Shown: positions 22,970-33,919 of the stretch, piece after piece
How positions within the stretch are numbered: the first letter of the stretch is position 1
Layout: each line of letters opens with the position of its first letter
Source: Campanula takesimana
Taxonomy: Eukaryota > Streptophyta > Magnoliopsida > Asterales > Campanulaceae
Reading direction: 5' to 3'
Length of the DNA stretch: 64,000 nt
Assembly (NCBI GenBank): GCA_026119855.1
Contig: JAOWBW010000387.1
Location: forward strand, 372,001 to 436,000
Program-made: the position numbers and the translations under genes
Notes under the pieces: generated by a model
Databases searched by the model: none
Told to the model about the DNA's origin: nothing
The model's input: only the letters and a program-made list of their open reading frames with translations

Positions 22970-22984
22970 GTAGCCCCTCGGCGA
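22970..22984 (-). other. Polypurine tract of element C
   Basis: Minus strand reads GTCGCCGAGGGGCTAC directly before the LTR's TGTTAGTACC. Confidence 0.65.
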
Positions 22985-24117
22985 CGCTTCTTGCAAGGCA
23001 AGGTGGGGTCGACGATAAAAATAGGAACCGTTCTGAATCATGAGTTTCAAAACAGATGAAAGGTAAGCGAACGGCTGAACCTTGGTAGGCGACCTATGTA
23101 TCCGCGGGGGAATCAAGCCAAACGTAGTTCAGATCTGATGGGAAATTGGGAATGATTGTCCACTGGTGGGGAGCAACATCTTCTGCTGGGGAGAAGTCTG
23201 ATCTGTGGGAAAATGCATCTGCCGGGGAAAATGCAACTGCAGGGGATGAGAGATGACCATGTCGGTCGGGTGGCTGAACCTTTTCAAGTTTCCTACGTAT
23301 CCTTGGAGGAATCAAGCCGGTCGTAGTTCAGAGGTACTGGGGAAAGAAGGAAGAAAGAAACGAGACATCAGACTCCTGCTGGGGATAACAATCCTACGGA
23401 CACTATCCTGTATGAAGACTGAACATTCGTAAGGGAAATGAGACATCAGGCTTCTGCTGGGGATAACAATCCTACGGATACTATCCTGTATGAAGACTGA
23501 ACATTCGTAAGAGAAACGGGGCGAGACATAAAGACTACGGCGTCTAAATGGCCTCAAGGTGGAAATGGTAACTGCCGGGGTAAACGCAATCAGAAACGGA
23601 CGAGTTCCTGCCGATCGCGCTAAAATAATAGATGTTGGATCTCTCGCAATTAGAGATGAACGGGCCTCTTCCAATTACGATCGATCTAGGATGTGCATGA
23701 CATAGAGGCGGACGGGTCTCTGCAATCATACGAATCCTAAGCAAATATTGGGGAAAGAAGGTAGGGGTGATAATGGTGCAAGACATAGAGACTACGGCGT
23801 CTAAATAATCTCAAGATGGGCTAAAATAATAAATGCTGGAACTCTCGCAATTAGAGACGGACGGGTCTCTGCCAATCACGATCGAACTAACAAATATTGG
23901 GGAAAGAAGGTAAGGGTGACAATGGTGTGAGACATATAGACGGCGGGGTCTAAATAATCCCAAGATGGTAAAATGGTAATAGCCGGAGCTTATGCGATAT
24001 AAAGATAGACGGGCCTCTGTCAATGTAGACGGGCCTCTGCAAATTGCAACAGAACGTACGCGAAGTAGAGACAACTCTCGGTCATCGCGATAATATAACA
24101 AAGAAATAACAAACGTA
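22985..24117 (-). repeat. Element C 3' region, diverged repeats
   Basis: No gene seen. A block of about 78 bp with GACATCAG, CTGCTGGGGATAACAATCC and GAACATTCGTAAG occurs twice (about 23365-23520). Blocks with ACTACGGCGTCTAAAT recur at about 23535 and 23790. Hairpin motif variants lie at 23089-23132 and 23288-23331. The minus-strand ORFs here are by-products of the repeats. Confidence 0.6.
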
Positions 24118-24837
24118 CGTGCAGTAGGGATAACTCCTAGTCACCACGATGGTTTTTATAGAGATGAAACATTCGTGCAGTAGGGATAATTCCCGGTCAC
24201 CACGATAGTTTTTAAAGAGATGAAACATTCGTGCAGTAGGGATAACTCCCGGTCACCACGATAGTTTTTAAAGAGATGAAACATTCGTGCAGTAGGGATA
24301 ACTCCCGGTCACCACGATAGTTTTTAAAGAGATGAAACAGTCGTGCAGTAGGGATAACTCCCGGTCACCACGATAGTTTTTAAAGAGATGAAACATTCGT
24401 GCAGTGGGGATAACTCCCGGTCACCACGATAGTTTTTAAAGAGATGAAACATTCGTGCAGTAGGGATAACTCCCGGTCACCATGATAGTTTTTAAAGGGG
24501 TGAAACATTCGTGCAGTAGGGATAACTCCCGGTCACCATAATAGTTTTTAAAGAGATGAAACATTCGTGCAGTAGGGATAACTCCCGGTCACCACGATAG
24601 TATTTAAAGAGATGAAACAGTCGTGCAGTAGGGATAACTCCCGGTCACCACGATAGTTTTTAAAGAGATGAAACATTCGTGCAGTAGGGATAAGTCCCGG
24701 TCACCACGATAGTTTTTAAAAAGATGAAACAGTCGTGCAGTAGGGATAACTCCCGGTCACCACGATAGTTTTTAAAGAGATGAAACAGTCATGCAGTAGG
24801 GATAACTCCCGGTCACCACGATAGTTTTTAAAGAGAT
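24118..24837. repeat. 56-bp tandem array, about 13 copies
   Basis: The unit starts CGTGCAGTAGGGATAACTCC and continues with GGTCACCACGATAG, T-rich sequence and GAGATGAAACATT. Copies such as 24174 and 24230 are exactly 56 bp apart. Copies are nearly identical apart from scattered substitutions. A diverged copy precedes at about 24056. Confidence 0.93.
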
Positions 24838-24899
24838 TGTAAATTTCCTAGGTTTCGAGACTAGGGTTTCAGGAGTTTTGGAAAGGATGTTGCATACGG

Positions 24900-25335
24900 G
24901 GCTTTGGAAATTCCCTAGAACTTGGGGCTAGGGTTAAAGAGGATGCTATGGTTTCCTAGGCTTAAGGCTAGGGTTTAGAGCGAATGTAACTACCTAGGCT
25001 TGAGGCTAGGGTTTGGAGCGAATGTAACTACCTAGGCTTGAGGCTACGGTTTGGAAGGAATGTAACTACCTAGGCTTGAGGCTAGGTTTTGGAGGGAATA
25101 TGACTACCTAGGATCAAGGCTAGGGTTTATGAAGGATGGTTCAGCTACCTAGGCTTGAGGCTACCGTTTGGAAGGAATGTAACTACCTAGGCTTGAGGCT
25201 AGGGTTTAGAGGGAATATGACTACCTAGGATCAAGGCTAGGGTTTAGGAAGGATGGTGCGGCTACCTAGGCTTGAGGCCAGGGTTTGGAGAGAATGATGA
25301 CTACCTAGGCTTGAGGCTAGGGTTTGGAGACCGGA
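24900..25335. repeat. ~38-bp tandem array with CCTAGG and CTAGGGTTT
   Basis: The unit is CTACCTAGGCTTGAGGCTAG plus GGTTTGGAGCGAATGTAA, about ten irregular copies. Several copies vary as GGATCAAGG. Confidence 0.85.
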
Positions 25336-28300
25336 AGTTTGAAGGTTGGTCTTGGTTTAGACTAAGCAAGTCTGAGGTCCATGAGTGTTATAGTTTGGGG
25401 CAGGTGAGCGTGATACCTCAAGGATGGGTAGGCTTGATAGGTTAGACCTAGGCTTAAGTAAACTATACCAAAGTATAAGGGTTTATCTAGGGTAAGATTT
25501 AGACAAGTGCCAAGGAGACCGGGACCTAATGGACTGGTAGGTGCGAGACCAAGGAGATCGAAGGCTAGGTAGGGTAGCATTGGGACATGAGGTTTTGAAG
25601 CGGATAAGTCTTTTGTCCTAAAAGGTCGCGTTATGGGTTAAGACCAAGCAGGTTTGAGTGGAGCTAAAGAGAAACGGATTAGGATTGGATGATCCTAATG
25701 CCTAACCAGTTAAGGGTGTAAGGCGGACATGGCGGGTTTGGGTCCTAAGGTGTCCTAGGTGCGAACCATGTGCGGGAGATGGTCTGGATATATGACCACG
25801 TTGGTGCTTTAGGTAAAGGGATTGAGTGTCCAAGTTTGCTCGAGTACAATAGGTGCCTAAGTATGCTTAGGACCAAAGTTTGTCTTAGAGGTCATTGCGC
25901 GTGACCAAACTCGTTCGGCGATTGTGAAGGTAGGCTAGGGATGAGACCCAAAGGTGTTAGGCGTACGAGTTTTGACCGGACGGGTTTTGATATCTTTATG
26001 GCATGTCACGGTACGCAGGAGATCCTATGCGTTCGAGCATGTTTGAGGTTTGGACTCGTGGGGAAGAAAGGTTTGAGATCTAAAGAGTTTGAGGAGAGGA
26101 TCGTGCAGGTGGTGAGGTTTGGACTCGGCTTGGATTAAGTAGGTTAGAGTCGTAAGGAGTTGAAGGTCAGACTAGGTAGTCTCTTGCGGTTAATGAGTGA
26201 CACTAGGTTGGTACTTGGTAGGTTTAAGAGTGGTAGGGACATGGCTTGGATATGACGGGAGTCGGGAGACGTAGATGCGTCGCTTTTAATCGGACCAAGT
26301 AGGCTTGGGAATTAAAGAGTTCCAAGGGTGGAGATGTAAGGTGAGAGACCTAGAGGGTAGAAAGTCTTGTGACCTAAAGGTTTAGGGGTTGAGGCCTAAG
26401 GTATGGATCAGACATATCATAGACTTCAAGGATAAGTTTGGTAGACTCGAATGGTCTTGGCATCCAAGGGATCGCTCAACAGGTTAGATTGGACCTAAGA
26501 CGATAATGGAGACATAGTCTGGACAAGGTAAGGATGAATATATATTGGTAGGTTTGGGATTTAAGAGATCAGGTAGACTCGAGACCGGTAGGTCCGGGAC
26601 CTAATGGGTCATTCTAAGGATATGGATTCGGTAGACTGGTTTAAGACCTAAGGTTTTGAATCAGGTAAGATTGGGATGTAGAGAGTTGAGGGCTTAGGCC
26701 TAGGGGTTCCCTAAAGTGTAGGAGATAGGGTAAAGGACCGAGTCAACTCAAGAATCACGGAGATGGGTCTCAGATGGATCGAGGATGTTTTTACAATTTT
26801 GTGGAGACCGAGAGTGCGGGTTTATAAACAAAGTATCGGGGAAGAGAATACTTTTGAAAGTGTTATGATTTTATAAAGATGCCTTATAATTAGTTATGAT
26901 TCTAACAAATTCAAAGTGTTCGTCATGTGCCGAGCTCGGCGATGAGGGATGCCCTTCCTTGTTAAAGCTCTGGTGTTCTCCGAGAAAGCGCATAGTCGAC
27001 CCATTTTGTTGGGGACGCTCTAGTTTGATGAGCGGGTATCCTCCCTCCTTTGAGAAATCCTACGTCGAGCTTTATGATGAGGAGTCCTCTTCTTCTAAGT
27101 ATGTGCTTGATGAAGCCCCGGCATTCTTTGAGAAACCTTATGGTCTGTCCTTTATTGTTAGGGAAGCCCCAGTTGCGTAGACCGGGGTATCCTACCTCTT
27201 TTAAGAAGCACCCTTTTTTTTGCCTAAACCGCCCTTGCGGGTTTTCAATCTAGCGGGCATCTCTTTTGCGTCAATTTTTTTTTCTTTTTTAAAGAAATCA
27301 TTCAGTCGACTCCAAAAAAAGAAAAAGAATTGTATGAAAACATGCGGGGGCATTTTGGGAAGAGTAAGAGAGAGAGAGAGATAGTACTCACATTTTGACT
27401 CTTTGGACAACTGAGTGTATATATGTACAAAAGGGAGGAAGCCCCTGCTTGACAGAAAGTAAGTGTTTAGCTCTTTCCTAGATTGTAGAACAGAAGACTT
27501 ATCGAGACATTTGAAATTTTTTTTATTCAAGATTCTCATTTGATTGCTCGAGAATGGACCTCGTTGATTAGTTAATGAGTTATGGTTAATTGGTAAAAAA
27601 GTAGACTCAAATTAATAAATGTTTTGATCAATTGCGAGTGAAGAGATCAGAAGTAGAAATATATGGGGAAGAGAGAAGAGAAAGGAAATTGGCTCAAGGT
27701 GGGCTGTGTATATTTTGGACCGAACTGGGAGGTTGCCTACGTTCTCCTCAAGGTGAGGAGCTCAGGTCCGCGTAGTTCGGGGGAGGCCCGGATGATGATG
27801 AAGTTGGGGTTGAGTTTAGAGGTGTGAGGTTCGTTTAACTGAGGTGAGTTGTTCCTTGTCGAGGCAGGCTGCATCATTGTAGCTCATTGCGGTGGCTTGC
27901 TCCATTCTAGATGTCATGGGCTGCTACTGCCGTGTTAATCTTATTTGTGGGGAAAGAAAGAAAAATAGAACATTTGAAGTGAAAAGAAAATGGGACTTTT
28001 ATTTTTCTATGGTGATAGCCCCTTCTATTTTTCTTTTATTTCTTTGTGCACACCCTTTTTTTGCCTAGGCCGCCCTTTCGGGTTTTCAACCTAGCGGGCT
28101 TCTTTTTTGTGCAATGCTCTAACTTTTGCCTAGGTCGCCCTTTTGGGTTTCAACCTAGCGATCCCCCTTTTTTTATATATATATACATTTGTACATGAAA
28201 CATTGGGCAAGACGAGCCCCTAGTTTGCTTTCGCCTCTCTCGATTGCGAGGTAGCCTCCTTATAGTTCAAGCGGCGTTTTGCTGGCGGCGGGCATCTTAG

Positions 28301-29040
28301 CCCCTTGATCTTCACCGGTAGAGCTCCATCGGATTATCACGTGCACCTATTAATGGCATGAATGACCTCGTACATTCCTTTTATATTTGTGATGGGATAC
28401 GGACACCCCCGGTGTATCAGCATGTAGTACTTATGAAGGGAACAAACAGCCCCTTAAATTGTGGTAGCATGGATGTCTATTTGATGATGAGCAACCGCAG
28501 TCCATTTCTTTGTCATGACCGTATGGAAAAGGGGTCTAATGGTGGGATGAGAGGCGTATGAGGATAGTGTATGGGAGAAGGTGTATATAGAGAGTGTACA
28601 TGAAGTGTGTACAAGGGGTGAGTGTATAGAGAGAGTGTACGGGGGTAGAATGTAGAGAGAAGAGAAAGTGATTCGTTCATCCCAATTGGTCAAAGCATTT
28701 GTTATCTTGAGACTAATTGTGTATTTAGTTATGTGAATGGTTTATGGGTCCATTTACCTTTTAATGAGTCGTCATTAATGAGTAAGATTAAGATTAATTC
28801 ATCATATAAAGATATAGCAATCAAGTGAAGATGGTGAATAAGACAATTTTCATGGAATTGATTTATGCAAGATTATGTCTCAAGTCTAGAGAGAAAAGAA
28901 ATAAAGACTCTTTTATTATTTGAAAGAAAAAACGACTAATCCGGGGTGGACTTTTACTAAAGAAACAAAAATAGTCCAAGGTGGACTTTTGACTAAAGAC
29001 ACTCTAGAACCTACGAAGACTGAATGACCCTTTTTATTTA
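25336..29040 (-). other. Element C interior, no supported gene
   Basis: 25336-26750 is G-rich sequence with scattered AGGTTT and GACCTAAG words, probably a decayed tandem array. Three copies of a hairpin-like word (GCCTA..CCGCCC..CGGG..CAACCTAGCG) lie at 27220-27258, 28055-28097 and 28127-28163. One recurrent hairpin motif is at 27733-27779. A GAGTGTA-rich repeat is at 28560-28640. No long coding region. Confidence 0.5.
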
Positions 29041-29745
29041 TTATTTAAAAGAGGTAGCCCCAGTTTGCTCTTTCTTGTTTGGACTTTGCTTACGCCCATG
29101 CATTCCTATCGCGGGTGACGGCTCCGCTATCAATGAGGCTTTGGATCTTCCTTTCAATTGGAGGCAACCTTCAGTGTCATGCCCAATGTACTGGTGGTAT
29201 TTGCAGTATTTGGAGGGATCCAAGTCTGGTCTTACCATGTTTGGTTCATAGTTGAGTAGAGGAGCCAACTTGCCGACTCGAACCAAACCTTTGAAGAATT
29301 TGGCTAACGGCATACCTAAGTCGTCGAATTCGCGCTCGTCCTTCCTTTCACGAACTGTCTTTGAGGGTGATTTAGGTATCGGTACCCCTTGTTGATGAGT
29401 AGTCATAGGAGGCATCCCGACGGGGAAAGTCTGTGGCGGGCCGTACATTTGAGGAGCGTACAGGTGTCGTCATTGAGCAAGAGGGAGAACTCGGCTGAGG
29501 TAATCATAAACGGCACGAATGTCAGACAAATGGCGCCTCTCGCTATTTCGTAGGGTCTTATGCATCTCGTTCTGAAAGTGTGTTGCTTGCTCGTTAAGAA
29601 TGGCCTTAAAGTGGATTGCTTGTTCATCGAGGATGGCTTCGAAGTGGGATGCTTGCTTACTGAGAGCAATACCGGTGTAGAGGATTGTCTCGGGATCTTG
29701 GGTAGCAGCTTCAGTTGCAACTTCTATGTTCCTTGCAGCCGACAT
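29041..29745 (-). pseudogene. Element C gag-like gene with one in-frame TGA
   Basis: It starts at ATG 29745 (MSAARNIEVATEAATQDPE). The N-terminus has repeated KQASHFEAIL / EQAIHFKAIL / EQATHFQNEM heptad-like segments, likely coiled coil. A TGA at 29470-29472 interrupts the frame after VLPLAQ. The same frame resumes and carries FDDLGMPLAKFF, GKLAPLL and the gag knuckle-like YCKYHQYIGHDTEGCLQLK, with both cysteines and both histidines. It ends at TTTAAA-TAA-like sequence by 29041, about 30 residues after the knuckle. The motif order matches the element A gag. No pol follows. The nonsense codon suggests the present copy does not supply its own Gag. Confidence 0.75.
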
Positions 29746-30059
29746 GATGCAGGATTTTGTAATGGTTGTAGATGAATTAGGTCGTTGAATTTAAATTAGA
29801 TTCATATTTAATGATAAGGCATCGTTATACAATCGCTTTTGGAAAAGAGTCGGTCTCCACGTTTTGAAATGCATTTTTGACAAAAATTTGAAAGTTTGAC
29901 CAGGCCGAAGTTGCCTACGTTCCCCTTACCATGAGGGAGAGGTCCCACACAATAGGAGGCTCAGGTCGCCGTAGTTCGAGTCAAGTTAGACTTTTAAAAA
30001 GAGGTGAAAGATGACCACAGGGGTCAAAAAAGAGGGAGATGACTCGGTCCTTGGTCAAG

Positions 30060-32095
30060 CATGGGTGAGGAAGACCTATAGGAATCGGGTAAGGTTTGAC
30101 TTAAGGTTTGACCTAAATTTGACCTAAGGTTTAACCTAAGGTTTGAGACAAGAAGTGGTTCAAGCTAGAATGCGTCGATGATGGTGGGTTGACCTAGATG
30201 GGTAAAGGATAGGTCGACCTAAATGAGAAGGGTTGGATTGACCTATATGGTGAATGAATCAAGATAGCGGATTGTAGCGGGTTGCCTATGGGATGATCTA
30301 AGCGGGATAGACATGGTTTGACCTAAGCGAGTCTAAGGTTGACCTATTCGGGTTGGTGGACCAAGGAAGGCTGGAGATTGACCTAGATGGATCCAAGATA
30401 GGTAAGTCGACCTAAGCGGGTCGCGGGTTGACCTAGATGGGTCAGGGATTGACCTAGTTGAAGGTCGGTAGATAGATTCAAGATGGGTAAGTTGACTTAA
30501 GCGGGCCAAGGATTGACCTAGATGGGTCAAAGGTGAAGGGGTAGTTTTAACCTAAGACGGACAAGTTGACCTAGATGGGTCGAGGATGGGATGTGGACCT
30601 AAACAGGTCTAGACGGGTTGACCTAGGTTGGTCTGGACAACAGTGGGTCAAATAATGACCTAGGTGGGTCAAGATGACGGTTTGACCTAAGCGGGTTAAG
30701 GTCAAAGGTAATTGGGTTCTCCTATGGAATCAAAGATTGACCTAAGAGGTCAAAAGCGGATAAGGTTGACCTAGGGGTTAAAGGTTGGCCTAAGAGGTCA
30801 AAGGTGATTGGGTTGACTTAGGGAGTCAAAGGTTGACCTAAGAGGTCAAAGGCGGATAAGTTTGACCTAGGGGTCAAGGGTTGAACTAAGAGGTCAAAGG
30901 TTGAAAAAGTTGACCAAGGGGGTTAAGGGTAGACCTAAGAGGTCAAAGATGATAGAGTTGACCTAGGGGGTCAAAGGTTGACCTAAGAGGTCAAAGGCGG
31001 ATGAGGTTGACCTAAGGGGTCAAAGGTTGACCTAAGGGGTCAAAGGTTGACCTAAGAGGTCGAGGGGTGATAAAGTTTACCTAAGGGGTCCAAGGTTTGA
31101 CCTAAGAGGTCGAAGGCGGATAAGGTTGACCTAAGGGGTCAAAGGTTGACCTAAGATGTCAAAGGCGGATGAGGTTGACCTATGGGGTCAAAGGTTGACC
31201 TAGGAGGTCGAAGGCGATAGGGTTGACCAAGGGGGTCAAGGGTAGACCTAAGAGGTCAAAGGCAGATAAAGTTGACCTATGGGGTCAAAGGTTGACCTAG
31301 GAGGTCGAAGGTGATAGGGTTGACCAAGGAGGTCAGAGGTTGACCTAAGAGGTCAAAGGCTGATAATGTTGATTGAGGGGGTCAAAGGTGGACCTAGGAG
31401 GTCAAGGGTTGACCTAGGAGGATGAGGTTGACCTAGGGGGTCAAAGGTTGACCTAAGAGGTCAAAGATGATTAAGTTGACCTAGGGGGTCAAAGGTTGAC
31501 CTAAGAGGTCGAAGGCGGATGAGGTTGACCTAGGGGGTCAAGGGTAGACCTAAGAGGTCAAAGATGATAAAGTTGATCTAGGGGTTAAAGGTGATAAGGT
31601 TGTCCTAGGAGGTCAAGGGTTGACCTAGGAGGTCGAAGGGTTGACCTAAGAGGTCAAAGGCGGATAAGGTTGACCTATGGGGTCAAAGGTTGACCTAAGA
31701 GGTCAAAGGCGGATGAGGTTGACCTATGGGGTCAAAAGTTGACCTAAGAAATCGAGGGATGACCTAAGAGGTCGAAGGTGATAGGGTTGACCTAGGAGGT
31801 CAAGGGTAGACCTAAGAGGTCAAAGGCGGATAAAGTTGACCTAGGCGGTCAAGGGTAGACCTAAGAGGTCAAAGGTAGATAAGGTTGACCTAGGGGGTCA
31901 AAGGTTGACCTAGGATGTCAAAGGTAGATTAAGTTGTCCTAAGAGGCCAAAGGATGGTGGGATTTTGACCAAAGCGGGTCGAGATGAAGGGTAGACCCAA
32001 ATGGATCGCAATGATGGGTAGGTAACCTAGATAGGCCAAGATGAGGAATTTTGATAGATGGCCCAAGAGGTGAGCGATGTACCTTAGAGGTCGCC
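30060..32095. repeat. Long TTGACC/GGTCAA array (about 24- and 48-bp units)
   Basis: Sequence is dominated by GGTTGACCTAAGAGGTCAAA and GGTTGACCTAGGGGGTCAAA separated by GGCGGATAAG-like links. Each half unit is an inverted repeat, TTGACC-5 bp-GGTCAA. 30060-30700 is a looser form (GACCTAGATGGGTC). The array lies between gag and the primer site in element sense, so it is in the 5' leader or promoter-proximal interior. Confidence 0.9.
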
Positions 32096-32540
32096 TAGAT
32101 GCAATACACATTTTATTTTGCGAAAAGTTTTGCATTTATTTACATCCTAAATGGTTGGTCTAAGGAGTGTCCTAATCTCTATGTGTGGGTTGACACGGGT
32201 AGGATAAAAGGTTCCCACCACTCGCGGAACGTACACGGTGAGTGGAGTAGACGAGTAACTCGAAAAGAGGGCGGCAGTAGCACACAAATTCCCGCACATC
32301 GAATACTCCGGGTGATAGGGACATGTGCAGTGCTGACACGGACTAGTGGTAGTGTTGTGGCAAGAAACTAATTCCTTTTAAGGAGAAAAAAGAGAAGTTT
32401 TTTTTTTTATGTTAGAATGATGCAATGCAATGCAAGAGAGAGAGAGAAGAGGATAAGAATGTACAAGGGAGCATAGCAAAGTCTCGTTTGACCTTAGTAC
32501 AATAGCGAAGTACAAAAAATACATGTATTGAAAAAATACA
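32096..32540 (-). other. Element C leader between arrays
   Basis: No supported gene; non-repetitive apart from a T run at 32398-32408 and a GA-rich tract near 32430. Confidence 0.5.
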
Positions 32541-32735
32541 AGGTGCACATATTAACATGGCAAAAATACAAGGTGCATGTGCAAACATGGCAAAGTGTGA
32601 GGTGCATGTGTAAACATGGCAAAGTGTGAGGTGCATGTGCAAACATGGCAAAGTGTGAGGTGCATGTGTAAACATGGCAAAGTGTGTGGTGCATGCGGGA
32701 ACATGGCAAAGTGTGTGGTGCATGTGAGAACATGG
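32541..32735. repeat. 29-bp tandem array, about 6-7 copies
   Basis: The unit is GTGCATGTGCAAACATGG followed by CAAAGTGTGAG. Later copies vary at GTGTGTGGTGCATG. Cysteine/histidine-rich ORFs on the minus strand here are translations of the repeat. Confidence 0.9.
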
Positions 32736-32795
32736 CAAACATCATGATGTAAACGAAAGTTAGACCCACTAAGTTTGAAAAAGTTTCAAAACATT

Positions 32796-32813
32796 CCCCA
32801 GCAGAGTCGCCAC
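32796..32813 (-). other. Primer-binding site of element C
   Basis: Minus strand reads TGGCGACTCTGCTGGGGA at the LTR end, as in Tat/Ogre elements. It fixes the 5' LTR as the right-hand one. Confidence 0.8.
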
Positions 32814-33914
32814 TGTGAATACATGTGTTTGAATTTGAGATATTCATTGCAACATTAAAATTATGAGAGTCGCCACGTCGTTTTAATTAAAGCCAAAACA
32901 TTGAAAAAAGCATGTTAATGGGTTCGGGGGTCAAATTACAATAAGAGAAGAATATTTACGTTATCACTCCTATTGCCCAAATTGATCGGTCTTTCTATCA
33001 TGATGCGGTGTATGTAGTGTGTTAGTGATTGAGACCGGATCCGAAGATTGCCTACGTTCCTCTCAATGTGAGAAGCTCAGGTCAGCGTAGTTCGAGGAGA
33101 ATTTAGAATAGGCAGAAGAATCGGGATCATGCATAATGATGGGGGAAATTACCTAAAGATTAGGGTTTAGAAGTAGTTCCTAGATCATGTTCGGGTTGAT
33201 GAACCCTAGATCATCATCGGCTATGAAATAACATGTAAACATGAAGATCACAACCCTAAATATAGCATAAATAAGGTTTTAATCTATGAACATGAAGAAC
33301 ATGCGAAGAACATCTTATGAACATATGAATGTCATGAAGAAACTATGAATAAAGATGTTAGGAACATGAATATTATGAAGAACACATGAATAAACATATT
33401 AAGAATATGAATATTATGGATCTAAACTAATAATATGACAAGAACATGAAGAAAAAGTTAGAAAACTTACCTTCGTTGGCAAGAAATAACCTTGGATCTT
33501 CTTGGGATTCTTGAGAGTGTTTTTGGAGGCTTGAATGACTTGATTTGGGAGCAAAATCGTCACTTGTGAGCTCTAAAATTCGGATCCTAAACCAATAGGC
33601 TGAGATTGGTTTATATAGTAAACAAAGGGGGAGATCCAACGGCTGAGATCTGAAGGAGGGAGGTTGGCCGCGTGGCCAAGATGGCTAGGTACGAAAGTGG
33701 CCGCGTGGCCATCGTTGCGCGCTGACGTGAAATTCAAGCTAGGGTTTTACTGTTCATACAAGGCAACCCTAAATGTCCATATTTAATGTTTTCTAGAACA
33801 TTGAGCTATTTTTGGGAATCCGGGACAAGTCTTTGTAAGGTTTTTTAATTACTATAAAGTCCTCGTAATTTGGGAAAACCCTAATAAACTCATTTTCAGG
33901 ATCGGGTACTAACA
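32814..33914 (-). repeat. Element C 5' LTR (1101 bp)
   Basis: Nearly identical to 21847-22969 but with two instead of three 33-bp palindrome units (words at 33665 and 33698). It has an extra ~12 bp near 33300 and a few substitutions. A TATA box is at the equivalent place (about 33610). Confidence 0.93.
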
Positions 33915-33919
33915 CTCTC

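Larger units (their letters stand above)
21847..33914 (-). mobile_element. Element C: 12-kb gag-only (TR-GAG-like) LTR element, TSD CTCTC
   Basis: A complete insertion of 12,068 bp bounded by CTCTC at 21842-21846 and 33915-33919. The LTRs (TGTGAATAC..CTAACA in plus reading, TGTTAGTACC..TTCACA in minus reading) are nearly identical. It has a Tat-type primer site, a polypurine tract and a gag-like reading frame on the minus strand. No protease, RT or integrase was found. Much of the interior is tandem repeat. Being non-autonomous, it would need proteins from a relative (inference). Confidence 0.92.

Noticed and set aside
22970..22990. Primer-binding site at the left LTR of element C
   Set aside because: The sequence does not match a tRNA end; its complement is a polypurine tract, and the primer site is at the right LTR, so the element is in minus orientation.
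23094..24101. Several minus-strand ORFs of 70-120 codons
   Set aside because: They follow duplicated repeat blocks, overlap each other in different frames and show no domain.
24118..24837. CRISPR-like array
   Set aside because: Units are contiguous 56-bp tandem repeats with no unique spacers and lie inside a plant retroelement.
24900..25335. Interstitial telomere repeats (CTAGGGTTT)
   Set aside because: The period is about 38 bp and the TTTAGGG-like word appears once per unit, so this is not a telomeric tract.
32412..32847. Cys/His-rich ORFs on the minus strand
   Set aside because: They are translations of the 29-bp tandem repeat.
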